A stretch of 43,339 bases of DNA from Sphingobacterium sp. (GCA_029239355.1 JAQZAZ010000032.1:1-43339); one strand, 5' to 3'; shown: positions 1-8,556, counted from the stretch's first letter. Numbers and translations are program-made. The notes: generated from the sequence alone by a model not told the origin.

Positions 1-1
1 A

Positions 2-826
2 AACCGCGATCCGCGGCTGAAGCAAACCATTAATTATCCAGGTGAAAATCGTTCTTTGTTCAATAGAACCGACGGAACCACCAGTCTCGAAAAAAATGGG
101 ATCACCTATCCCCGACTGTCCTATAATGTCGGTGGCGGCACGACAGTAACGGGCTACCTTCCCATTAAACACTGGATGGGCGACCGGACCGAAAATGAAG
201 CGACAACAAACGGCCAGCAAACGGCTATCGAATTCCGCTACGGCGAAGTACTGCTGATGTTGGCCGAAGCAAAAGCAATATTAGGTACGCTGACCCAGAA
301 TGATCTGGATCGCACGATCAATCTGTTGCGCCAGCGCGCAGGATTTGACTTTGCAAAATATCCTGGCAGCAAATTAGAGCTTGGCAACCCGCCTGCAGAC
401 CCTAGGCTCGATGAGATCTACGCCACAAAACTGGATTATGCCGTTAGCCCCATCATCCGTGAGATCAGGCGTGAACGTCGTGTAGAAATGGTCTTGGAAG
501 ACCGCCGTTACGAAGACCTGATGCGCTGGAAAGCCGGTAACCTGATGACCGTTCCCCTACGTGGAATGAAATTTACAGCCGAAAAAGGAAAACTATACGA
601 TGGTACACATACCGCCAAACCGATTATTGCCTTAAAAGAAGAAGTCAATAAAGATATCTTTTTGGATAATAATGGATTTATCATTGCATATCCGAGGAGT
701 GCCACCATCACAAACGGCGTCGCCTTATGGGCAGACTACCGCTACTATTGGCCCTTACCATTATATGACCTCACGTTGGACGGTAACCAGCTGGTTCAGA
801 ATCCCGGATGGTTGGGCGCAAAATAA
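2..826 (+). CDS. SusD/RagB-family outer-membrane lipoprotein, 3' part only
   Basis: The reading frame is open from the first bases of the window, so the gene begins upstream; about 274 C-terminal residues are visible. The stretch DPRLKQTI near the left edge, the helical segment EFRYGEVLLMLAEAKA and the later RRERRVEMVLEDRRYEDLMRW are typical of the C-terminal half of RagB/SusD proteins. These are surface lipoproteins that cap a TonB-dependent SusC transporter and bind the oligosaccharide or peptide substrate. The last residues NPGW are also usual for the family. A small lipoprotein follows after 22 nt and is probably co-transcribed. The partner SusC should lie just left of the window. The substrate cannot be read from the sequence, but the downstream fucosidase suggests a fucosylated glycan. 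Confidence 0.93.
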   Translation, partial: NRDPRLKQTINYPGENRSLFNRTDGTTSLEKNGITYPRLSYNVGGGTTVTGYLPIKHWMGDRTENEATTNGQQTAIEFRYGEVLLMLAEAKAILGTLTQNDLDRTINLLRQRAGFDFAKYPGSKLELGNPPADPRLDEIYATKLDYAVSPIIREIRRERRVEMVLEDRRYEDLMRWKAGNLMTVPLRGMKFTAEKGKLYDGTHTAKPIIALKEEVNKDIFLDNNGFIIAYPRSATITNGVALWADYRYYWPLPLYDLTLDGNQLVQNPGWLGAK

Positions 827-848
827 TGAGGATAAAAAAAATAATATT

Positions 849-1202
849 ATGAAAATTAGATCAAATATATACCTGTTGCTAAGCTGCCTGTGCGGAAGTT
901 TAGTTTTTCATTCCTGCAAAAAAGATCTTGGTCCGATCAAAGACAATTTAACCGTAAGGGAAGCCGTAAATTCGGGGGGCTTTATGCAGATCCCCGTTAA
1001 AATCGGAACACCGCTTCAGATCAATCTGGCAGTCAATCCCGGAAATCGTACCGTAACAGACGCGACCTATAGCAACAAACATCCCGAAATTGCCACTTAT
1101 AGCAATACAGGTCTGGTTACTGGCTTAGCCGTCGGCAAGGACACCGTCACCATACGATCTGGCGAACTGAATGTATGGTACATTGTCAATGTAACCAACT
1201 AA
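849..1202 (+). CDS. small Ig-like (BIG2-type) lipoprotein
   Basis: This 117-residue protein starts at the ATG at 849, preceded by an A-rich stretch. The N-terminus has a positive start, a hydrophobic core and a lipobox-like end (LVFHSC, Cys near residue 20), so it should be a lipoprotein. The rest resembles a bacterial Ig-like BIG2 domain: beta-rich, with NPGNRTVTDATY, an IATYSNTGLVTGLAVGKDTVTI segment in shortened form, and a final VNVTN strand. It lies 22 nt after the SusD gene, so it is probably the last gene of the SusCD operon and an accessory surface glycan-binding protein. That role is inferred from position. The frame is also open further upstream inside the susD gene, but only the ATG at 849 gives a signal peptide. 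Confidence 0.8.
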   Translation: MKIRSNIYLLLSCLCGSLVFHSCKKDLGPIKDNLTVREAVNSGGFMQIPVKIGTPLQINLAVNPGNRTVTDATYSNKHPEIATYSNTGLVTGLAVGKDTVTIRSGELNVWYIVNVTN

Positions 1203-1270
1203 AAGCCGACAATCGACAGGCTCAAAAAATAATGGTAAGAGATGACCATGTGTTAATTTTTGTTTAGTTT

Positions 1271-1305
1271 AGACTATCAGGCAAAACCACCTGATAGTCT
1301 TCTTA
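1271..1305 (+). terminator. rho-independent terminator after the SusD operon
   Basis: A perfect 11-bp stem (AGACTATCAGG at 1271-1281 and its complement at 1290-1300) encloses an 8-nt loop and is followed by T-rich sequence. It lies about 70 bp after the lipoprotein stop and would end the leftmost operon. Confidence 0.8.
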
Positions 1306-1373
1306 TATTGACCCGGAAATATCCCAGCCAAAAACCAACGATAGACAAGCGATAGTAAATAGCAGGTATCAAA

Positions 1374-1391
1374 GCGATCATGAATGATCGC
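1374..1391. promoter_or_regulatory. inverted repeat upstream of the LacI gene
   Basis: GCGATCAT and ATGATCGC form 8-bp arms separated by 2 nt, 46 bp before the LacI-family start codon. It could be an operator, or a terminator-like hairpin because GTTTTTC follows a few bases later. Its function is not decided by the sequence. Confidence 0.4.
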
Positions 1392-1437
1392 CTGAAGTTT
1401 TTCAATTCGGACTTCTCAAAAAAAGCAATTCCAAAAC

Positions 1438-2469
1438 ATGAAAAGAATAACGATAAAAAATATTGCCAAGGCTTTAGGCTACTCCATAGGTACCGTATCC
1501 AAAGCGCTCTCAGATAGTCACGAAATCAGCTCAGTAACTAAAGTTAAAATTCAACAATTTGCCAATGAGCATGGCTATCAATCCAATCAATATGCTAAAC
1601 TATTGCGTAAGGGGCGAACAAATATCATTGGTATGATTGTTCCTTCGATTGGCAATCCATTTTTCTCGCAGATTCTCGAAGGTATTGAAAGAGAGATGTC
1701 AGAAACGGCTTATAACCTCATTATTATGCAGAGCGTAGACGACCCCCAGCTTGAATTGAAACATTTAGAAATGTTATATAAAAAGGGGGCGGATGCTGTC
1801 GTCATTGCAGCAACAGGAAATAATATTTCATTAAAATATCTCCAAAAATTAAAAAATGAGGGCATCCCTATTGTCCTTATCGACCGGACCAATTACGATA
1901 TAAATACGTATAAGATTGGGATAGATAATTTCAAAGTGGTTTACGAGGGTATTTCTCAGTTGATCAATCGCGGTAAAAGAAAAATTCTATTTATTTCCAA
2001 TCTATCGCCAGGAACATCAACGGAGCGTCGGCGTGGTTATATCCAATGTCTTCGGGATTTTGACATAGATTTTAATTCGAATTACGTACTATCGATAGAA
2101 ACGAATAGAAGAAGAATAGATGTGCTGGAGCAGCTAAAAAATCATCTCACACATCTCATTCATTCAAGTGCCCCACCCCAAGCTATTTTTACCGCATCCG
2201 ATCAACTTACCTATTTGACGATAGAGGCTTTGCAAACAATCGGAATTGCGGTTCCAGAACGCTTAGCACTTATTGGTTTTGCTAATTTTCAATACACAAA
2301 TATTTTTCAACCGTCATTGTCAAGCATTGTACAGCCTTCGCGTGAAATCGGATCCCAGGCTTTTGCTATTCTCAATAAAATTTTGGACAGTCCGGATAAC
2401 GAGATTGCAACACCGTATCAAAACATTGAATTACAAGCATCTATCCTAACACGCAAGTCATCTGAATAA
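1438..2469 (+). CDS. LacI/GalR-family transcriptional regulator
   Basis: This 343-residue protein has the full LacI layout. The N-terminal helix-turn-helix (residues about 3-48, TIKNIAKALGYSIGTVSKAL) is followed by a hinge region. A periplasmic-binding-protein-like effector domain fills the rest, with GMIVPSIGNPFFSQILEGIE early and GFANFQYTNIFQPSLSSIVQ late. The length is normal for the family. It should bind sugar-related effectors and a palindromic operator with a central CG. Two such palindromes lie immediately after the gene, in front of the protease-fucosidase operon, so that operon is the likely target. The regulator is transcribed towards its putative target, and its own promoter is not obvious. 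Confidence 0.93.
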   Translation: MKRITIKNIAKALGYSIGTVSKALSDSHEISSVTKVKIQQFANEHGYQSNQYAKLLRKGRTNIIGMIVPSIGNPFFSQILEGIEREMSETAYNLIIMQSVDDPQLELKHLEMLYKKGADAVVIAATGNNISLKYLQKLKNEGIPIVLIDRTNYDINTYKIGIDNFKVVYEGISQLINRGKRKILFISNLSPGTSTERRRGYIQCLRDFDIDFNSNYVLSIETNRRRIDVLEQLKNHLTHLIHSSAPPQAIFTASDQLTYLTIEALQTIGIAVPERLALIGFANFQYTNIFQPSLSSIVQPSREIGSQAFAILNKILDSPDNEIATPYQNIELQASILTRKSSE

Positions 2470-2480
2470 AGTATATCAAT

Positions 2481-2512
2481 TGAAACGTTTTCGCAAGTTA
2501 CGCAAACGTTTG
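2481..2512. promoter_or_regulatory. twin LacI-type operator before the protease-fucosidase operon
   Basis: Two CG-centred palindromes, TGAAACGTTTT (centre 2486/2487) and CAAACGTTTG (centre 2507/2508), are spaced exactly 21 bp apart, two helical turns. Both have the AAACGTTT core expected for LacI-family operators. The second overlaps a TTTG (2509-2512) that could serve as a -33 element, with TAAATCAA 19 nt further on as a poor -7 candidate. Binding there would block transcription of the next gene. Confidence 0.6.
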
Positions 2513-2627
2513 ACTTAAATGCAAATTACTATAAATCAAAATATATTCTCTACAATAGATCTGTGTTTTGGTTGGCCCTAAGTAACCAATACCCATTAAC
2601 AATTATAGATTATTTATTTCAAAAATT

Positions 2628-4085
2628 ATGAAAAAACAAACAAAAAGATGGATGCAAGTCTTTCATGGAATTGCCTTGTCCGCCACAATCCTATCACTTT
2701 TTTTCGCCTGCTCAAAACCATTGTCAGAGCAAGATGCGACAGAAATCCGACGGTCAAAGGCGTCCTCGAATGGCGTCATAGACACATCACTATCTAATCT
2801 TACATTTGTAACTAATCCGGTAAATCTCAATATCATTATGTTTGTCCCCACAGACAATCCAGCCTTACCTGGTTACAAAACACGGCTATCACAGCTGTTT
2901 GTGCATTTCCAGGACTGGCTACACAATGAAATGGGGCGCTATGGCTACAGCAATTATCTGGGCCTGCCAAAAGATGCTACGGGCCTGGTCAACATTATTG
3001 AAATTCCGGCGGCGGGAGCTCAGGCGGACTACCCCTACAGCTCAGCGATATCAGCCGGTAAAATTATAAATGAGATCAATGCCTACAAAACCAGCCATCC
3101 GGGCCAATTTTCATCCAACAATCACTATTTGGTACTTTTGCCAGCACGGACTGACGGAGATGGTAGCCAACCATTCTATGGCTATGGAAAATACTGCTTT
3201 GCCGTGGATAATTCCTCCATGTCTGTCAATGGAATTCCAAATCCAAGCTCCAACTACCTCGGCGGTATGCTCCATGAATTGGGCCATGGATTAAACCTAC
3301 CCCACAACCGCGCTAAATATGTCAGCGAAGAACCCACATTGGGCACATCACTGATGGGAAGCGGCAATGTGAGCTTTAGCAAGGGACAGCCTACTTTCCT
3401 GACCGGCTCCGATGCGGCAATCCTCAGCAGAAATGAAGTTTTTCAATCGTCAGTGGCGACAGCCAGTCCTTACCAGGCCCCCAGTTATTCCATACAACCT
3501 CAATTTGCCATTGACAACAGCCAGCAAAAAATCTTTATTACCGGAAATTATACGTCCAATTTACCGGTGAGCGAGATATTGGTCTATATGGATCCCAATG
3601 TGAACAACGAAGGTACCGGAGCCAACAAAGATTACAACGCCGTCACCTGGAAATTTGCGCCACTTTCCTCCGGTAGCATCCAGGGAACCATAGACCTCAA
3701 TGAACTCTATTACAAGGGCAATACACCTTACGAACTCAAAGTAAAATTATTATTGCAAAATGGATACACAACCTCCAATGTTTACGACTTTAGCTATGTC
3801 AACGGACTCATGACGACCAATCAAGATTCGGTATATACCTATCCCAATGCATCCTATGCCGGTGTGAAAGGAAGCTTTGGTAAAGGGCAGTATACCACAT
3901 CGGACTTATTGGCAAAAGGCGTGACCGACAATAGCATCTCTTCCATTAAAGTAGGCGCAAATGTTAAAGTCACGTTATACAACGGGGATAATTTTACCGG
4001 CGACAGTCTCGTCGTAACCTCTTCATCTTCCTATCTCTCTACGTTCAACGACAAAGTTTCATCCATGAAAGTACAAAACCGTTAG
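2628..4085 (+). CDS. metzincin-like zinc protease lipoprotein with C-terminal beta/gamma-crystallin domain
   Basis: This 485-residue protein begins with a lipoprotein signal (SLFFAC, Cys near residue 28). A catalytic domain contains HELGHGLNLPH at about residues 217-227. This fits the metzincin zinc motif HExxHxxGxxH except that the usual Gly is Asn, and a Met-turn candidate (SLMGSG) follows. The last 85 residues look like a beta/gamma-crystallin domain, with paired Greek-key segments such as VTLYNGDNFTGDSLVV and ISSIKVG. It is likely an exported surface protease that opens a glycoprotein, working with the fucosidase gene 18 nt downstream. The protein target is unknown. The twin LacI-like operator upstream suggests sugar-dependent induction. 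Confidence 0.8.
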   Translation: MKKQTKRWMQVFHGIALSATILSLFFACSKPLSEQDATEIRRSKASSNGVIDTSLSNLTFVTNPVNLNIIMFVPTDNPALPGYKTRLSQLFVHFQDWLHNEMGRYGYSNYLGLPKDATGLVNIIEIPAAGAQADYPYSSAISAGKIINEINAYKTSHPGQFSSNNHYLVLLPARTDGDGSQPFYGYGKYCFAVDNSSMSVNGIPNPSSNYLGGMLHELGHGLNLPHNRAKYVSEEPTLGTSLMGSGNVSFSKGQPTFLTGSDAAILSRNEVFQSSVATASPYQAPSYSIQPQFAIDNSQQKIFITGNYTSNLPVSEILVYMDPNVNNEGTGANKDYNAVTWKFAPLSSGSIQGTIDLNELYYKGNTPYELKVKLLLQNGYTTSNVYDFSYVNGLMTTNQDSVYTYPNASYAGVKGSFGKGQYTTSDLLAKGVTDNSISSIKVGANVKVTLYNGDNFTGDSLVVTSSSSYLSTFNDKVSSMKVQNR

Positions 4086-4103
4086 CGAGGGCCGAAAGCT
4101 ACG

Positions 4104-5504
4104 ATGAATACATTACTTTTTAGAAACATAAAAACAATCCTGCTGCTGCTATTTGCTGTGGCGGGATTGAACCTGTCGGGCCAGCCCGCACCCTGGTTTA
4201 CCGAGGGCAAATTTGGGCTGTTTCTGCACTGGGGACTCTATTCCCAGACCGCAGGCGACTGGAACGGACATCCTACCAAAGGGGGCGAACATTTTATGCT
4301 GTATGAACAGATCCCAGTGAAAACCTATGCCACGATCGCCGATCAGTTTAACCCGACCAGCTTTGATGCCGACCGTTGGGTGCAGATGGCCCATGACGCC
4401 GGCATGAAGTATATTGTCATTACGGCCAAGCATCACGATGGCTTTTCCATGTACAATTCAGCCGTCAGTGATTATAATATCGTCAGGAGAACGCCCTGGG
4501 CCCAAGATCCGATGCTGGCGCTCGCGGCGGCCTGCAAGAAATACGAGTTAAAGCTCTGCTTCTATTACTCCCTGGGGCGCGATTGGGAAAACCCCGATGT
4601 ACCGACCAACTGGCCGACAAAAGCCGGCCGCAGCAATACCTGGGATTACCCCAATGAAGACGCCAAAGACCTGAGCAAATATGTCGAAAACAAGGTCAAA
4701 CCGCAGCTTCGTGAGCTGCTGACCCAGTACGGTCCCATCGGTATTATCTGGTTTGACACGCCAGAGCTGATTACCAAAAAACAGAGCCAGGAAATCCGTG
4801 ATCTGATCCACGCCATCCAACCCGAATGCATGATCAACAGCCGCATCGGCAACGGTCTTGGCGACTATGCAGTCGTCGAGCAAACGCTGGTCTCTGCAGC
4901 ACGGAAAAACTGGGAAGCCTGCATTACGATGAGCGAAAATTGGGGCTACAACAGGCATGATACAAAATGGAAAAGCCCCGAACTGCTGGTCCGCAACCTG
5001 ATTGAAGTGGTCAGCAAGGGTGGTAACCTCCTGCTCAATGTGGGGCCAAAAGGCGACGGCAGCTGGCCAGTAGAGAGTCAGGAAAACCTGCAAGCTATCG
5101 GTGCCTGGATGAAGGTCAATGGCGAGGCTCTGTACGGCAGCAGCGTCTGGACTGGGAATAACGAAGTTACTGCAGCGCAAACGATAAAAAAAGAATCCGA
5201 AACGGAAAAAGCCGGCATGAAAGATGCCGTCAATGATGCAACCTCCAAGGAAATCATATCGGACTATCGTTTTACCCAAAAGGGGAATGCTGTCTATCTC
5301 TTTGTGCGGAGCCCGTCGACGACGAGGATTGACATTCCTGAGCTTGCCAAAAACAAACTTGCGATTAGCTCGATCAACTTGCTCGGTAGTCCGTCGAAGG
5401 TAAAATGGACTCAGGGCGAGTCCGCCTTAGATCTTGTTTTACCATTGAGCCAAGACAAGGACATACCGATTTTGGTGTATAAGATCCAGCCAAAGCGTAA
5501 CTAA
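4104..5504 (+). CDS. alpha-L-fucosidase, glycoside hydrolase family 29
   Basis: This 466-residue enzyme should release terminal alpha-L-fucose by a retaining mechanism. Visible family marks are a signal peptide ending near GLNLSGQ, the early FGLFLHWGLYS, the paired histidines in ITAKHHDGFSMY, and GIIWFDTPE, whose Asp is the expected nucleophile. Near the end of the catalytic domain are SENWGYN and GGNLLLNVGPKGDG, both typical of GH29. A short beta-rich C-terminal domain follows. It is the second gene of a two-gene operon with the protease, so the pair probably attacks fucosylated glycoproteins. Base composition here is clearly more GC-rich than in the AT-rich regions further right. A long open frame on the opposite strand is only a shadow of this GC-rich gene. 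Confidence 0.95.
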   Translation: MNTLLFRNIKTILLLLFAVAGLNLSGQPAPWFTEGKFGLFLHWGLYSQTAGDWNGHPTKGGEHFMLYEQIPVKTYATIADQFNPTSFDADRWVQMAHDAGMKYIVITAKHHDGFSMYNSAVSDYNIVRRTPWAQDPMLALAAACKKYELKLCFYYSLGRDWENPDVPTNWPTKAGRSNTWDYPNEDAKDLSKYVENKVKPQLRELLTQYGPIGIIWFDTPELITKKQSQEIRDLIHAIQPECMINSRIGNGLGDYAVVEQTLVSAARKNWEACITMSENWGYNRHDTKWKSPELLVRNLIEVVSKGGNLLLNVGPKGDGSWPVESQENLQAIGAWMKVNGEALYGSSVWTGNNEVTAAQTIKKESETEKAGMKDAVNDATSKEIISDYRFTQKGNAVYLFVRSPSTTRIDIPELAKNKLAISSINLLGSPSKVKWTQGESALDLVLPLSQDKDIPILVYKIQPKRN

Positions 5505-5510
5505 ATAATA

Positions 5511-5544
5511 TCCCCGGCAGCCAACTGTCGGGGATTTCTTTTTC
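5511..5544 (+). terminator. rho-independent terminator after the fucosidase
   Basis: A GC-rich hairpin (TCCCCGGCAG pairing with CTGTCGGGGA, one G-T pair, 4-nt loop) is followed by TTTCTTTTTCTT, seven bases after the fucosidase stop. Confidence 0.9.
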
Positions 5545-5676
5545 TTAAATAATCTGGCTGCAACCACTTATGGCATCAAACAGAACGAATCGTAATTCAG
5601 CCATCACGGATATAAATCCGTAAAGGATTATTCCATCTGAATGCGCACATTTGCAAGCATACAAATGCCGATCAAC

Positions 5677-6723
5677 ATGAAAAAATATATTATCGTTTTC
5701 ATTCTATCATTGTTCGCTATCACTGCTTCCGCACAGAAAAAAAAGAAAAAGCAGATACCGCCACCAAAAGTTGAGGCTATAGCCGAACCGCCAAAGGTGC
5801 TTGACAAGGTCCCCACGATAGAAACCGTCTCTGAAGCTACTGTCTTTGCTGCACCAATGCCAGTAAGCAATGTCACACACATTAAAGCCACTACAATAGG
5901 CGGAAAGGAACTAAGCTTCCAGGATATCGAAGCATTAGCCAGTTCAGATTTATCCAAGCTGAAAACGTTGTCTTTTAACAGCATGATATCAGGCAAAAAG
6001 TTGGAGAGCAGTATACTACAGCGCGTCATGGATAGCTCGACTCAATTGGAAAGCCTGGAAATCGACAATTTCGCCTTGGATGCTTTTCCGGAAATCAAAA
6101 CGCCAAACCCGCGATTAAAAAAGCTAATTTTAAGTCAAAATAAGCTAAAAACGCTTCCCGCAAGTATTTCCAATCTTAGTGCATTGGAGGGATTTGATTG
6201 CAATAATCCGTTGACGGAGTTACCCGCATCATTTGCCCAGCTTAAAGAGCTACAGCAACTCGGCCTAAATAACAATTTATTTACTTCCTTTCCAAAGGAA
6301 ATCTTTAACCTAAACAACCTATCCGTGTTGTACATGTCGGGTAATTACAAAAGTGAAACAAAACTGGGGGACCTGCCCGATCTTTTTCAACAGTTGCCCG
6401 AACTCAAAGAGCTCGGTATAGTAAATGCGGGGCTATCTTCCCTACCAAAATCCCTTTCTACACTTAAAAAGCTGGAAAAAGCTAATTTTTCCTACAACAA
6501 CTTTACTTCCTTTCCTGAAGTATTGGCGACAAATCCCAAGCTGACCTATGTTCCTTTTACCAATAATCCCTTGCAATGGGATGCATTTTTGGCCTCCGTC
6601 AAAAAAGTAAAATGGAGCGGTCTTTTCTTCCTGAACGATACCGGATTTACCAAAAAACAATATGAACAGATACAGGATATCCTGAGCAAAATAGATGTTT
6701 ACTATGATGGCATGAACGACTAG
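5677..6723 (+). CDS. secreted leucine-rich-repeat protein
   Basis: The ATG at 5677 is chosen because it gives a clean signal peptide (MKKYIIVFILSLFAITASAQ); two in-frame ATGs upstream (5641, 5665) would only add charged residues. After cleavage comes a short Lys-rich stretch and a Pro-rich linker. From about residue 105 onward there are six to eight leucine-rich repeats, such as LKKLILSQNKLKTLPASI and LQQLGLNNNLFTSFPKEI. The repeat type with LPxxI/FP positions resembles bacterial leucine-rich repeats that bind proteins. No enzymatic domain is visible. It probably acts in the periplasm or at the outer membrane in protein-protein contacts. It stands alone between the fucosidase terminator and a membrane-protein gene 46 bp downstream. 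Confidence 0.85.
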   Translation: MKKYIIVFILSLFAITASAQKKKKKQIPPPKVEAIAEPPKVLDKVPTIETVSEATVFAAPMPVSNVTHIKATTIGGKELSFQDIEALASSDLSKLKTLSFNSMISGKKLESSILQRVMDSSTQLESLEIDNFALDAFPEIKTPNPRLKKLILSQNKLKTLPASISNLSALEGFDCNNPLTELPASFAQLKELQQLGLNNNLFTSFPKEIFNLNNLSVLYMSGNYKSETKLGDLPDLFQQLPELKELGIVNAGLSSLPKSLSTLKKLEKANFSYNNFTSFPEVLATNPKLTYVPFTNNPLQWDAFLASVKKVKWSGLFFLNDTGFTKKQYEQIQDILSKIDVYYDGMND

Positions 6724-6769
6724 TGCCAGGCACAAAAGTAGTTAAGACATTTTTATCCCGATCAAATTA

Positions 6770-7504
6770 ATGAATCATTCGAACGAAAGCTACCTAAAAG
6801 AAACAGGGAGATTGCACGGCAAAATTACGTACAATTTTCTCATGCCACTGCTATACGTCCTATTTCTATGCATCAGTCCGCCGCCAGTTCTTATTTTCAC
6901 CGTAGTCTTATCGCCGCTGTTATTTATGCTGTTTTTCAGCCGCAAGATCTTCAGTAGGAAGTTTGCTATATTTTCTTTTATCGTCTATTTGACCGGATCA
7001 TGCATCTATTCCTGCTTACCGCAGTTTCAATACCGGAGCTTTCATTTTTTTCACCCCGGGTGGACGGAAGTGGAGGGCAGAATTATTGATTATAAAATCA
7101 GCTGGACGCGAACTACAAGGCAGTCTGCCGCTTCGTCTAGGGGATCCATTACCTATACCTACCGGATCGGGGGCAAGGAGCAGCAAGTTTATGCTTCGGA
7201 GGCAATCCGTCGTTACTCCAATAATCTATGGAATACAGACGGCGATATTGCAGCCCATAATGAAGCACTGGACAGGCAGGTAAAGGAGTACATCAAGGCT
7301 AAAAATTATAAAATACTGACTGATGGAGCAGAACACTCCAGGTTGTTTATTCCTCTGGATAATTTTAGCTTTTGGGTTGCGCTTCCGCTTCAGATTGTCC
7401 TCATGCTTTTAAAAGTCATCTTGGCATTGGTTATTATTATTTCATTGCCTTATCTCTATGCATACCTACTTGAACGCATAAGGAAATATCGAGGAAGACA
7501 TTGA
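6770..7504 (+). CDS. membrane protein with a DUF3592-like extracytoplasmic domain
   Basis: This 244-residue protein has two or three N-terminal transmembrane segments (about residues 20-95) and one or two near the C-terminus (about 205-235). Between them lies a soluble domain containing EVEGRIIDYK, ITYTYRIGGKEQQVYAS and a KEYIKAKNYKI-like helix. A short beta-rich domain of this kind, placed between membrane segments, resembles DUF3592 proteins, whose function is not known. No catalytic residues stand out. The start at 6770 is supported by an A/T-rich leader and no better upstream ATG. The stop lies just before a decayed reading frame. Confidence 0.7.
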   Translation: MNHSNESYLKETGRLHGKITYNFLMPLLYVLFLCISPPPVLIFTVVLSPLLFMLFFSRKIFSRKFAIFSFIVYLTGSCIYSCLPQFQYRSFHFFHPGWTEVEGRIIDYKISWTRTTRQSAASSRGSITYTYRIGGKEQQVYASEAIRRYSNNLWNTDGDIAAHNEALDRQVKEYIKAKNYKILTDGAEHSRLFIPLDNFSFWVALPLQIVLMLLKVILALVIIISLPYLYAYLLERIRKYRGRH

Positions 7505-7517
7505 ATGACCTTGCTGA

Positions 7518-7808
7518 TTCCAATACCAACTATTTAAGCGTAATTTTTCTCCCGATTCAAAACCTAAGCATATTTCCTTTATTTATGCGATGCTCCAAGA
7601 GCTCTTGTTATCTCAATTGCTTAATACATATTAAATCACTAACGAGTATAATAGACTTATTTTACAAGCTGAATTTCCACTAAAAATACCCGATCTGTAA
7701 TTGCTGGATTTTGATGCGGGGCATGCTAACCAAAAAATATTAGCGGATCTCTATGTCTCTAAAGGCAGAAATATTATCTTTAAGACTCAACGTTTATTAG
7801 ACGATTAA
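7518..7808 (+). pseudogene. decayed reading frame with two in-frame TAA codons
   Basis: One reading frame from 7518 to the TAA at 7806 reads like protein throughout but is broken by TAA at 7632 and TAA at 7698. Its three pieces contain stretches such as SFIYAMLQELLLSQLL, EYNRLILQAEFPLKIPDL and LLDFDAGHANQKILADLYV. The last piece ends in KTQRLLDD and stops 9 nt before the DUF3024 gene, as an upstream operon partner would. I do not recognise the family. The alternative is chance openness in AT-rich DNA, but the amphipathic helix-like composition on both sides of each stop argues for a relic. No intact start codon is evident. A short 60-codon frame overlapping its left part in another phase looks unrelated and is not called. 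Confidence 0.4.
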
Positions 7809-7817
7809 AACAAGAAA

Positions 7818-8168
7818 ATGACAGACAATAAAGACATTATCTCTATGGCTGAAGTTCAGATCAGAAGCTTTATCGAATCTAAAAGGCCACAGGATATTGA
7901 GGTGAGAAAGAAGTTGGATTTTGGGTACAGCTGGGATGGACAGACTGCATTACTGTTTGAGATACGCCCCCAATGGAATAATCCAGCTCATATCTTACAT
8001 CTTGAATTTGCGAAAATAAAGTATATCAAATCAAGCAAGCAATGGAAGCTATATTGGCGACGAGCCTCCGGTAAATGGGAGGCATACGAACCTATGCCAT
8101 CAAGTGATCATCTGCAGGAGCTAATAACTGAGATCAGCCATGATGGTTATGGCTGTTTTTTTGGATAA
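7818..8168 (+). CDS. DUF3024-family protein
   Basis: This 116-residue protein matches the small DUF3024 family in length and pattern. It has an N-terminal helix with MAEVQIRSFIESKRP, then VRKKLDFGYSWDGQTALLFE with an EIRPQW segment, the KSSKQWKLYWRRASGKW strand pair, and the end ISHDGYGCFFG, which corresponds to the usual D.xGxFWG-like terminus. The family has no established activity. The gene is followed 11 bases later by a strong terminator and preceded by what looks like a decayed partner gene. Confidence 0.8.
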   Translation: MTDNKDIISMAEVQIRSFIESKRPQDIEVRKKLDFGYSWDGQTALLFEIRPQWNNPAHILHLEFAKIKYIKSSKQWKLYWRRASGKWEAYEPMPSSDHLQELITEISHDGYGCFFG

Positions 8169-8179
8169 AAAACATAACA

Positions 8180-8216
8180 AAAAAGCAGTCTATGTAATGG
8201 AAATAGACTGCTTTTT
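8180..8216. terminator. bidirectional terminator between convergent genes
   Basis: AAAAAGCAGTCTAT (8180-8193) pairs perfectly with ATAGACTGCTTTTT (8203-8216) around a 9-nt loop. The stem has A-runs on one side and T-runs on the other, so it can stop both the DUF3024 gene (plus) and the small basic gene (minus). Confidence 0.88.
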
Positions 8217-8259
8217 AGCCGTCTAATACCGACCAAATACGCCAGTCTTAGGAAAGCTA

Positions 8260-8556
8260 TCAGAAAGAAACCGATGGAGAGGAAGCAATATCCCAGGTTA
8301 TCACCACATTTTGGTAGTGATCAAACGCAGCCTTTTTCCATTTTGTGATATGATATCCACCACAATAGTCACAGCGATAAGCCCGTTTGCAGGCATATTT
8401 ACCCATGCGATGCTTGATACGTTTACCGTCGAGTTTATTTTTGACCCGACTTTTGATCTTAAATTGAAACATACGCCACTTTGCTTCCATTACGGATGGA
8501 AATGCTACTTTACCCGTGGCACGGCACTTCCAAGTGTTACTTTTAAGGTTTTCCAT
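8260..8556 (-). CDS. small basic protein with a CxxC-GYH motif
   Basis: The start at 8556 (MENLKSNTW) is chosen because it clears the upstream gene, which ends at 8573; an upstream in-frame start would overlap it. The 98-residue product is strongly basic, with KIKSRVKNKLDGKRIKHR in the middle. Near residues 65-80 it has RCDYCGGYHITKW, a CxxC followed by a histidine, suggesting a small zinc-binding or nucleic-acid-binding fold. The protein family is not recognised. It is 16 nt downstream of the LytTR-like gene and likely in the same transcription unit. Confidence 0.65.
   Translation of the reverse strand: MENLKSNTWKCRATGKVAFPSVMEAKWRMFQFKIKSRVKNKLDGKRIKHRMGKYACKRAYRCDYCGGYHITKWKKAAFDHYQNVVITWDIASSPSVSF

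Noticed and set aside
4548..5279. 243-codon open frame on the minus strand
   Set aside because: It is a shadow of the well-supported fucosidase gene in GC-rich DNA; its sequence resembles no protein.
7501..7683. Short plus-strand frame after the DUF3592-like gene
   Set aside because: It needs a TTG start, is low-complexity, and another phase over the same DNA gives a better protein-like reading.
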